11,021 bases of DNA from contig JALHPW010000107.1 in the NCBI GenBank assembly GCA_022842255.1, positions 1 through 11,021 of the forward strand, written 5' to 3'. Of this stretch, positions 1-7,373 are shown piece after piece. The notes beneath the pieces are model-generated. The model was not told the DNA's origin. It did not search any database and saw nothing but the letters and a program-made list of their open reading frames with translations. A program made the translations under genes and the position numbers. The number at the start of each line of letters is the position of its first letter. The first letter of the stretch is position 1. This DNA comes from Saprospiraceae bacterium (GTDB lineage: Bacteria > Bacteroidota > Bacteroidia > Chitinophagales > Saprospiraceae).

Positions 1-1189
1 TGCCGCGCACCAGGAAGCCCGGAGCGGTCATAGAGCCTGGGATGATGCCCATTACGCCTTTGCCCGCCGGGGTAGCGCCCTTGCGGTGTACGATGACTTC
101 TTCGCCGTTCAGCATTTCTTTCCAGGCAAAATTGTGGTGGTTTTCCACCTTCGCCAGCACGGTCGCGCCAATGGCCTTGGTCAATTTGCGGTGAATCACC
201 TCGTGGCACGCGGAAGCGTAGTCGCCGGCCAGGTTCATCGCCAGCCAGTACTCTTGTCCGGCCTCGCTGTTCATATCCAAATAAGCCAAATTGGCCGCAT
301 ACGCAGGCAGTTTGCACTGTTCTTTGGCGATACGGGTGTAATGTCCGGCAAGGGTAGCCCCCAATCCACGGGAACCCGAATGCGTCAACAAAGCCAGATA
401 CCGCCCTTTTTCAACACCGAGTGCTTCGTCTTTTTCGGCAAAATCAATGATCCCCCATTCCACAAAGTGGTTGCCACCCCCAGAGGAGCCCAATTGCGTA
501 AACGCTTTGTCCTGCAAGCCGCGCAGCAAATTGTTCAGCTCAAATTCCTTGCGGTCCAACACCTGGTGGTAGGCGCGGTCCTTCCCTTTGAAGCCATTGC
601 CTGCCCCAAAAGCCGTTTGCGCAATCAATTCACGTTTGTAAAAGGAGCGGTTATCGAAGAAGTGCTTTTCCGGAATATCGAAGACTGACAAGGCCATCCG
701 ACAACCAATGTCCACCCCCACCCCGTACGGAATGATGGCGTTTTTGGTGGCCAATACCCCGCCGATGGGCAGACCATAGCCTTGGTGCGCATCCGGCATC
801 AGTGCCCCGGCCACGGTGATTGGCAGGCGCATGGCGATATTCATTTGGTTCAAGGCACCTTCTTCGATGCCCTCTTTTCCAAAAATGGCATAATCCGCCG
901 TCTCCGCCTTCAATTCGATGGTGGCTTTGGCGGCTTCCTGGGCTTTGGCCTCCAGGATGGCGGTGGCCAATGTGGCCAACTCGGCATCCTCGAGGTAGGC
1001 TTCCGGGTTTTTGCGCACACGGTTTAGCTTGGTCAGGGTCTGCTGTTTGTTGGCTTCCGCAAAAGTGTTGGTCGCCAATTCAAGGGCAATCCCAAGGATT
1101 TTTCCTTCGGTGAAGCCCAGGGTGAGGAGGTCTTTCCCCTTTATCCCGGCCTTTTCCTTGGCGGATTTTGAATGGTTTTTTGCTTTCAT
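1..1189 (-). CDS. rtcB: RNA-splicing ligase RtcB, C-terminus cut by window edge
   Basis: RtcB joins RNA ends carrying 2',3'-cyclic phosphate or 3'-phosphate to 5'-OH ends in a GTP- and Mn2+-dependent reaction, acting in RNA repair in the cytoplasm. The start is the ATG at 1189-1187 (protein MKAKNHSKSA...), and 396 codons are visible before position 1. Family landmarks appear in order: MPDAHQGYGLPIGG (about 131-144), VGVDIGCRM with metal ligands D160 and C163, GSSGGGNHF with H241, HSGSRGLG with H270, ENHHNF near H351, and HRKGATPAG with H368, the expected guanylylated histidine. IIPGSM follows near the edge. All catalytic residues are present, so the visible part looks functional; I estimate some 60-80 C-terminal residues lie outside. 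The N-terminal ~110 residues form the extension seen in longer RtcB forms. It is transcribed divergently from the TPR gene at 1547; no archease or RtcR partner is visible. Identification is firm. Confidence 0.97.
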   Translation of the reverse strand, partial: MKAKNHSKSAKEKAGIKGKDLLTLGFTEGKILGIALELATNTFAEANKQQTLTKLNRVRKNPEAYLEDAELATLATAILEAKAQEAAKATIELKAETADYAIFGKEGIEEGALNQMNIAMRLPITVAGALMPDAHQGYGLPIGGVLATKNAIIPYGVGVDIGCRMALSVFDIPEKHFFDNRSFYKRELIAQTAFGAGNGFKGKDRAYHQVLDRKEFELNNLLRGLQDKAFTQLGSSGGGNHFVEWGIIDFAEKDEALGVEKGRYLALLTHSGSRGLGATLAGHYTRIAKEQCKLPAYAANLAYLDMNSEAGQEYWLAMNLAGDYASACHEVIHRKLTKAIGATVLAKVENHHNFAWKEMLNGEEVIVHRKGATPAGKGVMGIIPGSMTAPGFLVRG

Positions 1190-1364
1190 AATGTGATGTT
1201 CCAAACTGAAAATCAAACAATCAAGCCTGATTTTCAAATGACGAGGCCCAAACCTTGAAAAGTGTTTTTGAGTTCCCGAAAGGCCCAAAACTAAAGGCTC
1301 AAGCCTTGTACATGCTGAATAAACGAATAAAAACAGCTTGGCCTACACTTTTTGCTTCCTTTGT

Positions 1365-1466
1365 TCGTGTAGGGTTCATTTCCAATGGTCGCTCGGTTAT
1401 TCACCGGGTCACTGGCAGTCACCCGGTAAATAACCGAGCGACTTTTTAAAATGAACCGCTCGTGTA
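1365..1466. repeat. Large imperfect palindrome with flanking 7-bp direct repeats (possible MITE-like insertion)
   Basis: The inner arms 1388-1409 and 1421-1442 (GTCGCTCGGTTATTCACCGG... and its complement) pair at 21 of 22 positions. The 11-nt centre almost continues the palindrome (ACTG-G-CAGT, centred on 1415). After a 6-nt mismatch on each side, outer arms 1373-1381 (GGTTCATTT) and 1449-1457 (AAATGAACC) pair perfectly at mirrored distances. Immediately outside, TCGTGTA occurs in direct orientation at 1365-1371 and 1460-1466, as a target-site duplication would. It lies between the divergent rtcB and TPR genes. It may be a short non-autonomous mobile element or a structured regulatory or terminator element; the pattern is seen directly, the origin is inferred. 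Confidence 0.7.
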
Positions 1467-1546
1467 CTGTTCCTAAGTACCGATGAAACAAAAATTCTAA
1501 AAAATAGCTCCTGGCCTAAAGCAACTGGAGCACAAAAAAACGCCGC

Positions 1547-2458
1547 ATGAAAAAAAGAACCATTCTACTTGTTTTGGGCTTGAATCTACTTGTTTACCAA
1601 GTTTTTGGACAAAATTTTAAGCAGCAGTTCAACGAGCTGTTTTCAGCAAAAGATACCCTGGGCCAAATACAATTGCTTGAAAAATGGGAAAAAGCGGAGC
1701 CCGACAACCCCGAAATGTATGTTGCCTACTTCAATTACTATGTCCAAAGAAGCACTCAAGAGATTATTGCGATTGGCAATCAGCCCAAGGGGGAGGATGT
1801 GCTTGAAATCATAGACCAGGATTCTACACAACAAGAGACAGTTGCCTATATGTATGGCGACACCTACTACGACCAGGCCTTGTTAGAAAAGGGCTTTGAT
1901 GCCCTGGATAAAGGAATTGCGAAAAACCCAACCCGGCTTGATATGCGTTTTGGGAAGATTTATATGCTTGGTCAATCCGCGGATTATGAACGGTACACCA
2001 CTGAAATCATAAAGACGGTTGATTATTCGGCGGTGATTAAGAATTCGTGGACCTGGGCAGACAATAAGCCACTTGAAGACCCAAAGAATTTTATGTTGGG
2101 CTCAATTCAAGGCTCAGTCGTTCAACTTTACAATACGGAAGACGAGGTTTTGCTTGACAATATGAAACGTATAGTCGAAGCTGTGCTAAAACATTACCCG
2201 GACCATGTTGAAAGCTTGTCGAATCTTGCTATTATTTACCTGGAAACAGAGGAATATGACAAAGCCCTGGAGCCCTTGTTGAAGGCCGAAAAGTTAGCCC
2301 CTACCGACTATATCGTACTGGCCAATATCGCCCAAACCTATAAGCTTAAAGGCAACCATAAGGCGGCCATCAAGTACTACAAAAAGGTAGTCAAGTACGG
2401 GGATGACGACGCAAAAGCATATGCAATGGAGCAAATAGAAGTACTTGGGAAAAAGTAA
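1547..2458 (+). CDS. Secreted/periplasmic tetratricopeptide-repeat protein
   Basis: A 303-aa protein with a signal peptide (MKKRTILLVLGLNLLVYQVFGQ; cleavage likely near residue 21), so it is probably periplasmic or surface-exposed. The C-terminal third holds two good TPR units, about 220-253 (HVESLSNLAIIYLETEEYDKA...) and 254-287 (YIVLANIAQTYKLKGNHKAA...). The middle is helical and fits degenerate repeats (for example YGDTYYDQALLEKGFDALDKGI, about 103-124). TPR arrays serve as protein-binding scaffolds; nothing here shows the partner. The start is the first ATG after a purine-rich leader and gives a complete signal peptide. No other gene lies close enough for an operon. Specific function unknown. 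Confidence 0.88.
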   Translation: MKKRTILLVLGLNLLVYQVFGQNFKQQFNELFSAKDTLGQIQLLEKWEKAEPDNPEMYVAYFNYYVQRSTQEIIAIGNQPKGEDVLEIIDQDSTQQETVAYMYGDTYYDQALLEKGFDALDKGIAKNPTRLDMRFGKIYMLGQSADYERYTTEIIKTVDYSAVIKNSWTWADNKPLEDPKNFMLGSIQGSVVQLYNTEDEVLLDNMKRIVEAVLKHYPDHVESLSNLAIIYLETEEYDKALEPLLKAEKLAPTDYIVLANIAQTYKLKGNHKAAIKYYKKVVKYGDDDAKAYAMEQIEVLGKK

Positions 2459-2997
2459 AAATGCTTGGGAGAAAAAATTTGGAGCAAAGTGAAACTTTTG
2501 AGTTTTTGCCCCCGTCTATGCGCAAACTCAATCAAAATCCAGTTTTCCAACGCCTAACATCTTCCAAGCAATGACAAGCGCAGACACTCAAACCATCCTC
2601 ACCGGTTTCTTCACTTTCCTGGTTGGAGGTATATTGTACTTTAGAATGTTGAAACGCCAGGAAAAGTCCGAGGGATGAACCGAAGCACTCCAATACGATG
2701 AAACCAAGCGGTTCAATTCCATATTATAGCCAACGCAGAGTGGTTTTGAACACTGTTTGCATGTAATCAATTAAAAATCACGTTTTTGCATCAATCAAAT
2801 CATCAAAATCACTTGAATCAGAGTATAATCCCATTTCATCGCCCCTTTTTTACGGTTCATGACTTTCAAGCCGTCCGGTTTTCAAAAGCCGCTAGACCTT
2901 TGGGTCAAGAACTTCTAAAAAACTGAATTACAACACATTCCAAAATAGCTGCACCCAATCTCAATTGCGGTAAGACAGCTCAAAAACTCAAATTTTT
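2459..2997. other. Long intergenic stretch with one small candidate ORF
   Basis: About 540 bases separate the TPR gene from the next lipoprotein gene. Apart from the 35-codon ORF at 2571-2678, no convincing gene is seen on either strand. The part from 2679 to 2997 contains only short, weak self-complementary stretches (for example around 2877-2895), no RNA gene and no clear Bacteroidota-type promoter. Confidence 0.5.
2571..2678 (+). CDS. Candidate 35-aa single-pass membrane protein
   Basis: ATG at 2571 opens 35 codons (MTSADTQTIL..., ending ...QEKSEG) closed by TGA. A short polar N-terminus leads into one hydrophobic segment at about residues 9-24 (ILTGFFTFLVGGILYF), followed by a basic patch (RMLKRQEK). 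This is the ordinary layout of a small inner-membrane protein with the basic end in the cytoplasm. It fills part of an otherwise empty 540-base gap. There is no Shine-Dalgarno sequence, which is usual in this phylum. It resembles no family I recognise, and chance cannot be excluded at this length. Confidence 0.4.
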   Translation: MTSADTQTILTGFFTFLVGGILYFRMLKRQEKSEG

Positions 2998-3939
2998 ATG
3001 AAAAACCCCCTGTTGGTGGCTTTGTCCACCCTGCTATTGCTATGCCTCGCGGCCTGTGAAAAAGACGAAATCATTGTTCCACCCCCGCCTACCAATCGAA
3101 TCGATTATTTGTTGGTAGATGAATGGCAGGAGGAGCTCCTGATTTATGGGAAATTCCCCAACACGCAAGGCAGTGTTACCATTGAGGGTACTCCCCTCGT
3201 GATTGAATCATGGTCGAGCCCGCTCATCATTTGTAAAGTGCCCTTTTCCAATCCACACGATTACGGCGATGTCATTGTGCAAGCTGAAAACACCCAAAGC
3301 GCCCCGCGTCGTTTGTACAAATGGGTGATAGAGGTAACCAGTAAACGCCCACACGGTGGCATCGGTGGAACCATTTTAGAAGAGGCCGTTTGCGAGGTGT
3401 CTATACGCGGTGACTCGAAGGCGGTCCCCAATCACGTATTCACGGAAGCTTGCACGGAATTGTTTCCCGGAGGATCGGCAAAGTACAGCGCCGGCGGCAC
3501 TACGAGCTCTTCCTACGACTGCGGCACGATGACTGCCGAGTGGACCAGCTACTCGGATTTCCTGGTCCCGAAGTCCATTGGCATGGAAGACCTGTCCTCA
3601 ACAACCCATTTTCAAGGGTTTAAAAAATTCAAACCCAACGGATTCGACCTGTTCCTGGATTTCGTGGCCTGGGAATTGATTCCGGCAAAAGTGACCACCG
3701 CCCCCTGTAACGCCCCCAGCACGGTGTACGAATACAAACAGAGTAGCCAAGTAATTGGACTGGATGCTTACGACCCCATTCCGCTTCGTTTTGAACCGGG
3801 CAAGAACAACTTCAAGGCCGATTCCATCACCGAAGAAGTCTATAGTTCTGCCAAGCTGATTTGGGATGTGGAGAGTGGGGATTTGTACAAGCGGACCGCC
3901 GTGTTGTCCTGGAAATCCATCAAACTCCCTGTGGAATAA
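2998..3939 (+). CDS. Outer-membrane lipoprotein with IPT/TIG-like N-terminal domain
   Basis: A 313-aa lipoprotein: a type II signal peptide ends in lipobox LAAC with lipidated Cys20. The residues after it (C-EKDE) resemble the lysine/acidic lipoprotein export signal that sends Bacteroidota lipoproteins to the cell surface, and a PPPP linker follows. Residues about 35-110 read like an IPT/TIG immunoglobulin-like fold: alternating strands, IYGKFPNTQGSVTIEG (49-64), SWSSPLIICKVP (71-82), then GDVIVQAEN (90-98). The rest (about 111-313) is beta-rich with several cysteines (132, 152, 175, 237) and matches no family I know. It starts at the first ATG, directly after an A/T-rich leader. It stands alone, with 145 bases before the next gene. 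Likely a surface binding or adhesion protein; function not known. Confidence 0.85.
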   Translation: MKNPLLVALSTLLLLCLAACEKDEIIVPPPPTNRIDYLLVDEWQEELLIYGKFPNTQGSVTIEGTPLVIESWSSPLIICKVPFSNPHDYGDVIVQAENTQSAPRRLYKWVIEVTSKRPHGGIGGTILEEAVCEVSIRGDSKAVPNHVFTEACTELFPGGSAKYSAGGTTSSSYDCGTMTAEWTSYSDFLVPKSIGMEDLSSTTHFQGFKKFKPNGFDLFLDFVAWELIPAKVTTAPCNAPSTVYEYKQSSQVIGLDAYDPIPLRFEPGKNNFKADSITEEVYSSAKLIWDVESGDLYKRTAVLSWKSIKLPVE

Positions 3940-4084
3940 GGTCTTTTTTAGCGAAAATTCAATAAAACAACTGGATTGACAATCCATCCCGCAATTCCTA
4001 CAATTCATGACAAACTGACTTTCGCACCGCACGCATCGCCCACACCTTTGTCCCATCAAGTTCACCACACAACGAAACAACATC

Positions 4085-4504
4085 ATGAAACTCAATCTGA
4101 TAATCACCCGCGTTTTTTTGGTTTTGTTGGCCTTGGCTACCCTCAACATCGCTGTACAGGCCATCCTTGACCCCCAGGTAATCTTTGACAACGTACAGGT
4201 ACAACTGGGCAATTTGACCGCCCGCAATTCAGTTCGGGCATTGTATGGGGGCGTGAACCTTGCCTTTGGTTTGTTCTGGTTGTACGCCGCGTTTCGCCAG
4301 CAAACCATGGGCCTGACCTTGGCACTCCTTTACACCGGAGGTTTTGCAGTGGGCCGTATCCTGAGTTTGATAATGGATGGAATGCCCGATGCTTTCGCCA
4401 TGCAGTGGCTGGTTACCGAATCGGTTTTTGCCCTTGGCGCCGCTGGTTTGCTCTTCTGGAATGCTAAAAAACCGACGGCATCCAGCACCGCATTCAGCCA
4501 CTAA
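4085..4504 (+). CDS. DUF4345-like four-helix membrane protein
   Basis: A 139-aa integral membrane protein with four hydrophobic segments at about 5-28, 50-70, 74-97 and 106-126. The stretch NSVRALYGGVNLAFGLFWLY (48-67) followed by GRILSLIMDGMP (90-101) matches what I recall of the DUF4345 family, whose members have the same length and topology and no assigned biochemical role. The start at 4085 follows an ACAACATC leader and places the first helix at the N-terminus. The next gene, a cytochrome c, begins about 100 bases downstream on the same strand; co-transcription is possible, although a short hairpin (4544-4562) lies between. Family assignment is from memory of motifs. Confidence 0.8.
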   Translation: MKLNLIITRVFLVLLALATLNIAVQAILDPQVIFDNVQVQLGNLTARNSVRALYGGVNLAFGLFWLYAAFRQQTMGLTLALLYTGGFAVGRILSLIMDGMPDAFAMQWLVTESVFALGAAGLLFWNAKKPTASSTAFSH

Positions 4505-4543
4505 GTGATCCCGTTCAAATAACAGAAAACGTCAAAAACCAAA

Positions 4544-4562
4544 GCCGATACAAGGTGTCGGC
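4544..4562 (+). other. Short GC-rich hairpin between membrane protein and cytochrome genes
   Basis: GCCGATAC-AAG-GTGTCGGC can form an 8-bp stem (one G-T pair) with a 3-nt loop. No T-tract follows, so it is not a standard intrinsic terminator. It could be a weak terminator, an mRNA-processing stem, or chance. Confidence 0.3.
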
Positions 4563-4603
4563 AAGCCAAACCTTTGTCTGAAAAGTTTTAAAATCAACAA
4601 GTT

Positions 4604-5203
4604 ATGAAACAATCACTCATCCTTTTTTCCGGATTGCTGCTTGCCTGGTTGGCCGCTCAATGCACCCAAAATACGGCTACAAACACCGAAGTAGCGGATG
4701 CCCAAATTGTCAAAATGGATTCCGCTGCCATGGTCAAACGTGGCGAATACCTGGTCACCGTTGGCGGTTGCAACGACTGCCACTCGCCCAAAATCATGAC
4801 TGCCATGGGCCCCGAACCCGACCCAAAACGTTTGCTCTCCGGACACCCAAAAGAAGAGCCCTTGCCCGCCATCACCGACAAAAAAATGATTGCACCGGGC
4901 CAATGGGCTTTGTTCAGCCCTGGTTTGACGGCCACGGTTGGTCCTTGGGGCACCTCGTTCGCAGCCAACCTGACGCCGGATGATACGGGACTTGGCAACT
5001 GGACTGAAGCGCAGTTTTTCAAGGCCATCCGCGAGGGCAAATCAAAAGGCATGGACGGTACGCGCCCAATTTTGCCTCCAATGCCATGGTTCAATTTTGC
5101 CAAAATGAGCGACGAGGATTTGAGGTCGGTATTCATGTACCTCCAATCGCTGCCGCCGGTTAAAAATGCGGTGCCGAATCCGATTCCACCCTCGCAGGGA
5201 TAA
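4604..5203 (+). CDS. Exported monohaem c-type cytochrome
   Basis: A 199-aa electron carrier acting outside the inner membrane. It has an N-terminal signal sequence ending LLLAWLAAQC; Cys20 could be lipidated, though Gln before the cysteine is unusual for a lipobox, so ordinary cleavage is the alternative. The haem-binding motif is C56-N-D-C59-H60 inside RGEYLVTVGGCNDCHSPK. Met160 in LPPMPWFNFAKMSDEDL is the likely sixth haem ligand, followed by a closing helix (DLRSVFMYLQSLPPVKN). This order (GEYLV..GGC.DCH, FAANLTPD, GNWTEAQFFKAIREG, PPMPW, DL..VFMYLQSLPPV) is typical of class I cytochromes c found with membrane dehydrogenases. Only one CxxCH is present. No partner oxidoreductase is visible; the preceding gene encodes a small membrane protein. 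Confidence 0.93.
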   Translation: MKQSLILFSGLLLAWLAAQCTQNTATNTEVADAQIVKMDSAAMVKRGEYLVTVGGCNDCHSPKIMTAMGPEPDPKRLLSGHPKEEPLPAITDKKMIAPGQWALFSPGLTATVGPWGTSFAANLTPDDTGLGNWTEAQFFKAIREGKSKGMDGTRPILPPMPWFNFAKMSDEDLRSVFMYLQSLPPVKNAVPNPIPPSQG

Positions 5204-5600
5204 GTTGGCAGGGCCGACGCATGAGATTTTAGAGGTTTGAAGCGTAAAATGCTGAATTTAATGGATTGACGACTAATAGATTACATGATTGTTGATTGTT
5301 GAAGGAATAGATGGATGATTGACGAATGTCTAATTGTTGATTGTTGATGTTCGTAAACCACTCGAAATCAATTTAATAACAATCTTTCAATTAGAAATAC
5401 CTAATTTTTCCAGACTTCTAGGCGGGTTAAATGGGGTATCTGACTACTTCAAAAATCAACAATCATGTAATCTATTAATCGTCAATCTCCTCCTTCAAAA
5501 ATCATCAATCATGTAATCATCATTCGTCAATCAAAAAAACACAGCTTGGGTTAGCATTTAAACCTCATCAACCCAACCAACCTTCTATCAACATTTAAAA
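5204..5600. other. Intergenic region filled by inverted copies of a 42-bp repeat
   Basis: No gene is seen in these ~400 bases. They contain two forward and two reverse copies of a repeat unit (annotated separately) around a low-complexity A/T-rich spacer at about 5346-5446. An open frame crossing 5334-5516 is made of repeat sequence and is not a credible gene. Confidence 0.7.
5264..5532. repeat. Inverted-repeat locus A: four copies of a ~42-bp repeat
   Basis: Arms 5264-5304 and 5447-5487 are 41 bases long and pair at 39 positions (GATTGACGAYTAATAGATTA, then CATGATTGTTGATT, then TTGAAG). A further reverse copy lies at 5491-5532; its complement reads GATTGACGAATGATGATTAC and continues to TTTTTGAAGGA. 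A shorter forward copy starts at 5317 (GATTGACGAATG...TTGTTGATTGTTGATG). The outer pair 5317/5532 shares GATTGACGAATG. The locus therefore holds forward, forward, reverse and reverse copies. The core AGATTACATGATT recurs in locus B at 6606-6726. It could be a REP-like or MITE-like palindrome, or a bidirectional transcription barrier. Confidence 0.85.
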
Positions 5601-6602
5601 ATGAAACACCTAATGCTCCTGCTCATGGTTACGACCTGGGCTTACAACACCCATGCCCAGCCGGTGGCCAAAATCGACGCGGTTGGACTGATCAACGAAC
5701 TACCTGCGCCGCCCAAAACGCTATTGGAGGCTTACCAAAGAACGTACCCCAACAACGCTTCGACGGCCGACGCAAAACCCTATTACCAGGCCACTTTTGA
5801 TAAACTGCAGCGGGCGAGCGAATCGGGACAACAACTGGCCATGAAATTCTACCAGGAAAACCCGACAGGCGTTCCAAAGATGCCGCAGCAACCCACCAAC
5901 CGGGTATCTGAAAAGGACAAATCCGCGATGGAAGCGGCCACTTCGGAGCTTGCCCAAAAGATGTTGACCGACAAGGCTTTTGCCCAAAAATTTGCGCAAA
6001 TGAGCGAATCCGAGCAACATGCGTACATGGCTAAAATGTTGGCCGACAAGGGTTTAAAACCCGTTCATGGAACGCCCAATGCCCCAGTGGCCGCCATGCC
6101 GGGTATGGATATTGATTGGATGACGCTTTGCACCCAATTCACCCAAACCGCTTACGGACTGCAGCGCTGGGAAAAACAAACCGCCTTGCAACAGAAGTAT
6201 TCCGTACAACATGATGCCGTGAACACTTGGGTAGAAGCCGAAATCAAAAAACTGCCCATGATTTCCTTTGGTGAATATGGGCACGACCACGACCCAGAAA
6301 AAGTAAAGGCCATCAAAAAACAGGGCCTCGAAAAACACCGACAAGTGGCCGATGCAATGATGAAAGAAGCGGCTGAAATGTTTGCACAGTTCCGCCAGGA
6401 AGCCAAAAACCGTTGTACGCCGCTTAACGACGCACTCAAAAAAGTGAATTACGGCGAAGCTTATTCCTTTGGTTTGAACTACTCGCTGGTGCTGCAAGTC
6501 CAGCTCACCATCCTTGGCGATGTGGATAATCTGTTGACCAATGAAATCAATCTTATTGAAGACGTTGCTCAATGGGAGCACGAATGGCGCAGGTTTGAAT
6601 GA
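5601..6602 (+). CDS. Secreted helical protein of unknown function
   Basis: A 333-aa protein not recognised as any family. A signal peptide is clear (MKHLMLLLMVTTWAYNTHAQ, cleavage after about residue 20), so it is exported. The mature chain is mostly helical and rich in Lys, Glu, Ala, Gln and Met. A Pro/Gln-containing link (about 89-101) precedes a helical block of AQKM/AQKFAQM-type repeats (118-147). After a Pro/Ala linker (153-168), a second helical domain runs to the end, with HDHDPEK (228-234) as a possible metal-binding patch. The two cysteines, C177 and C272, both lie in the second domain and could form a disulfide. No membrane segment follows the signal. The gene stands alone on the plus strand, with inverted-repeat loci on both sides; the downstream one begins 3 bases after the TGA. 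Confidence 0.85.
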   Translation: MKHLMLLLMVTTWAYNTHAQPVAKIDAVGLINELPAPPKTLLEAYQRTYPNNASTADAKPYYQATFDKLQRASESGQQLAMKFYQENPTGVPKMPQQPTNRVSEKDKSAMEAATSELAQKMLTDKAFAQKFAQMSESEQHAYMAKMLADKGLKPVHGTPNAPVAAMPGMDIDWMTLCTQFTQTAYGLQRWEKQTALQQKYSVQHDAVNTWVEAEIKKLPMISFGEYGHDHDPEKVKAIKKQGLEKHRQVADAMMKEAAEMFAQFRQEAKNRCTPLNDALKKVNYGEAYSFGLNYSLVLQVQLTILGDVDNLLTNEINLIEDVAQWEHEWRRFE

Positions 6603-6605
6603 CGC

Positions 6606-6726
6606 TTTGATTTAAGATTGTAGATTACATGATTTGAGATTTTTGAAGGAGTGCAATTGCCGAGTATTTAGCGCTGGCCCCAACATCTAAAATCTTAAAT
6701 CATGTAATCTACAATCTTAAATCAAA
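6606..6726. repeat. Inverted-repeat locus B: near-perfect 38-bp arms after the stop codon
   Basis: Arms 6606-6643 and 6689-6726 (TTTGATTTAAGATTGTAGAT, then TACATGATTTGAGATTTT) pair at 37 of 38 positions, with a 45-nt loop. The left arm plus GAAGGA matches the repeat unit of locus A: both carry AGATTACATGATT and end in GATTTTTGAAGGA or a close variant. The hairpin starts 3 bases after the stop codon of the 5601 gene and ends about 60 bases before the cupin gene. The transcript could fold into a long A/U-rich stem, which might end or stabilise mRNA. Confidence 0.88.
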
Positions 6727-6786
6727 CTCAAAAAGCCGAATTAGCCCAAATTTTCACCAATCATAATCAAGCTAAAAACAAAAACC

Positions 6787-7350
6787 ATGTCAGCAATCCA
6801 TTCCGGTCCTCGTACCATCGAAAACCCACTCATCAAGGACAAGGCAACCTTCCTTGAAACCGCAGCCGATACCAACGGAGCATCCACCTTGATCCAGGTG
6901 GAACTGGCGCCCGGTGGGGGCAATGGCCTTCATTACCATAAAACCTTCGACGAAACCTTCACGGTCTTGGAAGGCTCGCTTGGGGTTCAAATTGGCAAAA
7001 AAACCAGCATTTTGAACAAAGGGGAATCCGCCACGGTACCAAAAGGCGCTGCGCACCGCTTTTTCAATGCCTCGAATACGGAAAGGGCCGTGTTCAACGT
7101 CCTGCTCCAACCTGGCAACAAAGGATTTGAACAAACGCTCCAGGTAGTGTACGGATTGGCCAAGGACGGGCGCACCACCGCCACCAGCACACCCAAAAAC
7201 CTGTATCACTTTGCGCTCATCATCCACTGGAGCGATACCAACATACCGGGAGTATTCAGTTTGCTGGAGCCCGTGTTCAGATGGTTGGCCAAGCGCGCCG
7301 TGAAAAAGGGTATCGACCAGGAATTGATAGCCCAATACTGCCACTTTTAA
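6787..7350 (+). CDS. Cupin-domain protein
   Basis: A 187-aa, probably cytoplasmic protein with a single cupin_2-type beta-barrel at about residues 30-110. Cupin motif 1 reads GNGLHYHKTFDETFTVLEG (45-63), giving metal ligands H49, H51 and E56. Motif 2 is PKGAAHRFFN (85-94) with H90. All four ligands are intact, so a metal-dependent role (small-molecule binding, isomerase or dioxygenase type) is possible, but the substrate cannot be read from the sequence. The C-terminal ~75 residues (from about 113) form a predicted helical extension with hydrophobic stretches (LYHFALIIHW, IPGVFSLLEPVFRWLAKRAV) that could touch the membrane. It has no signal peptide. The next small gene begins 23 bases downstream, suggesting one transcript through 7994. 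Confidence 0.9.
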   Translation: MSAIHSGPRTIENPLIKDKATFLETAADTNGASTLIQVELAPGGGNGLHYHKTFDETFTVLEGSLGVQIGKKTSILNKGESATVPKGAAHRFFNASNTERAVFNVLLQPGNKGFEQTLQVVYGLAKDGRTTATSTPKNLYHFALIIHWSDTNIPGVFSLLEPVFRWLAKRAVKKGIDQELIAQYCHF

Positions 7351-7373
7351 GCCTAAAACCACACAAAACAATC

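Noticed and set aside
86..688. Plus-strand open frame of 200 codons at the left edge
   Set aside because: It is antisense to the RtcB coding sequence, which has all family motifs on the minus strand; the plus-strand translation has no domain character.
1255..1491. Overlapping open frames on both strands with similar SVI-RVT-PVNNRAT peptides
   Set aside because: The similarity of the two peptides is a product of the palindrome at 1365-1466, not of coding.
3972..3986. TGGATT-GAC-AATCCA hairpin after the 2998 lipoprotein gene
   Set aside because: Only 6 bp with no T-tract; too weak to call a terminator.
3598..4308. Minus-strand open frame of 236 codons
   Set aside because: It overlaps the lipoprotein and DUF4345-like genes, which have signal sequences and recognisable motifs; the antisense product has none.
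5264..5532. Repeats considered as a CRISPR array
   Set aside because: Copies are in opposite orientations, few, of diverged sequence and without regular spacers.
6606..6726. Locus B as a standard intrinsic terminator
   Set aside because: The stem is A/T-rich with a 45-nt loop and no terminal T-run, unlike the clear terminator at 8029-8066.
7281..7373. Upstream extension of the 36-aa ORF into the cupin gene
   Set aside because: It would overlap the cupin coding sequence in another frame and add a basic non-membrane leader; the ATG at 7374 is the sensible start.
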